From assembly GCA_001799475.1 (NCBI GenBank), contig MGTN01000121.1:1-7720 (forward strand): 7,720 bases of DNA. Reading direction: 5' to 3'. Position 1 is the first letter of the stretch; the number at the start of each line of letters is the position of its first letter. The notes beneath the pieces are model-generated. The model worked only from the letters and a program-made list of their open reading frames with translations, ran no database searches and was not told the DNA's origin. A program made the translations under genes and the position numbers. Positions 5,745-7,720 of the stretch are shown here, in pieces. The DNA comes from Desulfovibrionales bacterium GWA2_65_9. GTDB taxonomy: Bacteria; Desulfobacterota; Desulfovibrionia; Desulfovibrionales; Desulfovibrionaceae.

Positions 5745-6884
5745 ATGGGTTTCTACGAGTTCTTCGCGGGTGGCGGGATGGCACGTTGCGGGCTTGGCCC
5801 AAGCTGGCCTTGTCTGTTCGCCAACGACTTTGACCCCAACAAGACGGCGGCCTACCGCGCCTTCTTCGGCCCCTCCCCGGAGCTGCGTGGCGACAGCATC
5901 GCCGATCTGGAGACCTCGGACCTCCCCGGCCATGCTGACTTGGCCTGGGCCTCCTTCCCCTGTCAAGACCTCTCCCTGGCGGGCAACGGCGAGGGCCTGA
6001 AAGGTCAACGCTCCGGCACGTTCTGGGCCTTCTGGCGGCTCATGCAGGGCCTTCGGGCGGAGGGACGCGCACCTCGGATGATCGTCCTTGAGAACGTCCG
6101 TGGGGCTATCACCTCCCACCAGGGGCGCGACTTCGCGTCCATCTGTGAGGCCCTGGCCCAGGAGGGCTACAGGTACGCCCCGCTGGTGGTGGACGCCCAA
6201 CATTTCCTTCCCCAGAGCCGCCCCAGGCTCTTCGTGGTGGCCTTCGGCCCCGATGCCTTGCCGGTCTCCGGCTTGGTGGGCAACGGCCCCACAACCCCCT
6301 GGCACCCCAACTCCTTCGCCCATGCCTATGACCGCTTGACCCCGCAGGCCCGGGCCGCGTGGCTGTGGATCACCCCTCCCGTTCCGAAGGGCAGGACCGG
6401 GAAGCTCTCGGACCTGATCGAGGATCAGCCCAGCGGCGTGAGGTGGCACACTCCCTTCGAGACCAAGCGTATCCTGGCCCTCATGTCGCCCCTGCACCTG
6501 GAGAAGGTGAAGAAGGCCAAGTTGGAGGGCGGCAGGCGCGTGGGGACCGTGTACAAGCGGACGCGGCCACAGGATGACGGGACGAAGGCCCAGAGGGCGG
6601 AAGTTCGTTTTGACGAAGTGGCCGGATGCCTCCGCACCCCGGTGGGCGGGTCAAGCCGCCAGATCATCATGGTGGTGGAGGGCAAGAAGGTCCGCACCCG
6701 CCTCCTGTCCCCCCGTGAGGCCGCCCGGCTCATGGGGCTGCCCGAGGCCTACCCGATGCCCCAGCGGTACAATGACGCCTACCACCTCATTGGGGACGGT
6801 GTGGCTGTTCCTGTGGTCTCCTGGCTGGCCCGCACCGTGATCGAACCCTCCCTGGCCCGCAACAGGTCGAAGGAGGCAGCCTAG
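5745..6884 (+). CDS. C5-cytosine-specific DNA methyltransferase
   Basis: A complete 379-residue enzyme that transfers a methyl group from S-adenosylmethionine to carbon 5 of cytosine at a specific DNA site. The family motifs appear in order: motif I FFAGGGMARCGLG (6-18, cofactor binding), motif II around FANDFDPNKT (25-34), motif IV with the catalytic Cys73 in FPCQDLS, motif VI with Glu116-Asn117-Val118, motif VIII QSRPR (157-161), and motif X GDGVAVPV (350-357). Motif IX is probably near CLRTPVGGSSRQ (295-306). The stretch between motifs VIII and IX (about 170-290) should be the target recognition domain, so specificity cannot be read from the sequence. No catalytic residue is missing. The next gene starts 3 bp after the stop, suggesting one transcript. 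The tandem repeats and tRNA fragment upstream suggest acquired DNA. It could act as the protective half of a restriction-modification system. Confidence 0.95.
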   Translation: MGFYEFFAGGGMARCGLGPSWPCLFANDFDPNKTAAYRAFFGPSPELRGDSIADLETSDLPGHADLAWASFPCQDLSLAGNGEGLKGQRSGTFWAFWRLMQGLRAEGRAPRMIVLENVRGAITSHQGRDFASICEALAQEGYRYAPLVVDAQHFLPQSRPRLFVVAFGPDALPVSGLVGNGPTTPWHPNSFAHAYDRLTPQARAAWLWITPPVPKGRTGKLSDLIEDQPSGVRWHTPFETKRILALMSPLHLEKVKKAKLEGGRRVGTVYKRTRPQDDGTKAQRAEVRFDEVAGCLRTPVGGSSRQIIMVVEGKKVRTRLLSPREAARLMGLPEAYPMPQRYNDAYHLIGDGVAVPVVSWLARTVIEPSLARNRSKEAA

Positions 6885-6887
6885 CCC

Positions 6888-7720
6888 ATGCGCTCCCGTC
6901 TTGAAGCCTTCACCGCCAGCAGGCACTTCCGTGGCAAAGGCCCCCTATGTGTCGCCCTGGTGGTGACGGATCACGCCCGGACCTTGGGGCTGCCCCTGAA
7001 CCCGGAGGCCCTGATCACCCCTGGTGAAGGCCAAGTCCTGGGTCTGGGGAAAGGGAAGGTCCAGGCAGTCCTGGCCCGCCACGGGATCACCCGCGTTCTG
7101 GCGGAAGAGGGCGGCAGGACCAGCCGTGGCAGCATGGGCAACATGCGGGCCTACGTGGCCTTCTTGAACCAAGCCCATGCGGAGACTGCGCCCATTGACC
7201 TGGACGCCGTCGAGCGGTTCTGGGTGGACTTGGTTCAGGCCTTCTTTGCCGGGAAGCCCTTCACCCTGCGCCTTGACGAGTCCCTTGGCCTGCGGACCGT
7301 GATCCGACACCTCCTGGCCCAGGCGGAGACCCGCCAGAAGGAGATGCCAGGCACCACGTTTCAGGGCACCTTGCTCCAGCACCTTGTGGGGGCCAAGCTG
7401 GACTTGGTCCTGGGGGTTGGGAAGGTCCAGCACCATGGGGCCAACCAGAATGACGCAGGCGAGGGACGGCATGGTGACTTCGAGGTTGGGGACGTGACCT
7501 TCCATGTGTCCACCGCCCCAGGCGAGGCCCTGATCCGCAAGTGCCAAGCCAACCTGGAGGCCAGCCGCAAGCCCTTCATCGTGACCACGGCCAAGGGTGC
7601 CGCTGTGGCGGAGGGTCTCGCCAGCAACGCAGGGGTGGCAGACCGTCTTGAACTCCTCGAGGTGGAGCAGTTCCTTGCCACCAACATCCACGAGTTGGGC
7701 CTGTTCGAGGCGAAGAAGCG
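6888..7720 (+). CDS. DUF4928-like protein, putative restriction endonuclease partner (3' end outside window)
   Basis: An open frame of 277 codons from ATG 6888 to the right edge without a stop. AAGGAGG at 6870-6876, inside the end of the methyltransferase gene, lies 11 bases before the start. The stretches GKGPLCVALVV (16-26), GQVLGLGKGKVQ (48-59), RVLAEEGGRTSRGSMGNMRAYVAF in outline (69-92), LLQHLVGAKLDLVLG (162-176) and GDFEVGDVTFHVSTAPGEAL (196-215) match what I remember of the DUF4928 family, whose members usually sit next to C5 methyltransferases and are about 300 residues long. The protein should thus be nearly complete here. The Asp/Glu-rich region around residues 172-211 followed by hydrophobic strands might be a nuclease core, but I cannot identify a clear PD-(D/E)XK set. 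There is no signal peptide or membrane segment. The gene is certain; the family name rests on memory, and the nuclease role on context. Confidence 0.8.
   Translation, partial: MRSRLEAFTASRHFRGKGPLCVALVVTDHARTLGLPLNPEALITPGEGQVLGLGKGKVQAVLARHGITRVLAEEGGRTSRGSMGNMRAYVAFLNQAHAETAPIDLDAVERFWVDLVQAFFAGKPFTLRLDESLGLRTVIRHLLAQAETRQKEMPGTTFQGTLLQHLVGAKLDLVLGVGKVQHHGANQNDAGEGRHGDFEVGDVTFHVSTAPGEALIRKCQANLEASRKPFIVTTAKGAAVAEGLASNAGVADRLELLEVEQFLATNIHELGLFEAKK

Noticed and set aside
5120..5746. 208-codon minus-strand frame with a Pro-Pro-Gly-Gly repeat
   Set aside because: The repeat is only the translation of the 12-bp tandem array. There is no ribosome binding site, no other domain, and it starts and ends inside neighbouring genes.
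5552..5833. 93-codon plus-strand frame before the methyltransferase
   Set aside because: It is Trp/Gly/Arg-rich because of the G-rich repeats and runs out of frame into the conserved start of the methyltransferase.
5289..6497. 402-codon minus-strand frame from the methyltransferase into the intergenic region
   Set aside because: Most of it is antisense to methyltransferase motifs I-VIII, and the rest reads through repeats and tRNA fragments. Its composition is not protein-like.
6945..7691. 248-codon minus-strand frame opposite the gene after the methyltransferase
   Set aside because: The plus strand is open for all 277 codons to the window edge, has a ribosome binding site, and resembles a known family; the minus frame has none of these.

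Overview
The window looks like a piece of a high-GC Gram-negative chromosome. The RND-type tripartite efflux genes require an outer membrane. The GC-rich third codon positions and the general look of the pump and HD-GYP proteins would fit a Desulfovibrionaceae-like deltaproteobacterium, but that assignment is an impression, not a demonstration.

Left part (1-5139), probably core chromosome: three plus-strand genes in an apparent operon. The 3' end of a periplasmic adaptor gene (MexA/AcrA type) is followed after 108 bp by a complete inner-membrane RND pump gene of the HAE1 drug-efflux type (612-3770). The stop of that gene overlaps, by 8 bp, the start of a membrane-anchored HD-GYP protein (3763-5139) with an N-terminal extracytoplasmic domain. 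The expected outer-membrane channel gene is not between or after these genes; a predicted c-di-GMP phosphodiesterase takes the third place.

Middle (5140-5744): about 605 bp without a convincing gene. It is the most structured part of the window. On the minus strand, 5322-5342 reads exactly like the last part of a tRNA-Ser gene (3' part of the T-arm, acceptor strand, discriminator G, CCA) with no tRNA body attached. That is the usual look of the distal attachment site of an island integrated in a tRNA 3' end. A second tRNA-like T-arm (5528-5542) with nested inverted repeats lies 194 bp further on, followed by G-rich 12-bp tandem repeats that run almost up to the next gene.

Right part (5745-7720), probably accessory DNA: a complete C5-cytosine DNA methyltransferase with all main motifs, then after 3 bp an open reading frame that runs off the window edge. 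The latter resembles the DUF4928 proteins that accompany such methyltransferases. Together they are best read as a restriction-modification-like pair whose nuclease partner is poorly characterised, sitting just inside the island boundary suggested by the tRNA-Ser fragment. The intact tRNA-Ser and any integrase would be expected beyond the right edge.
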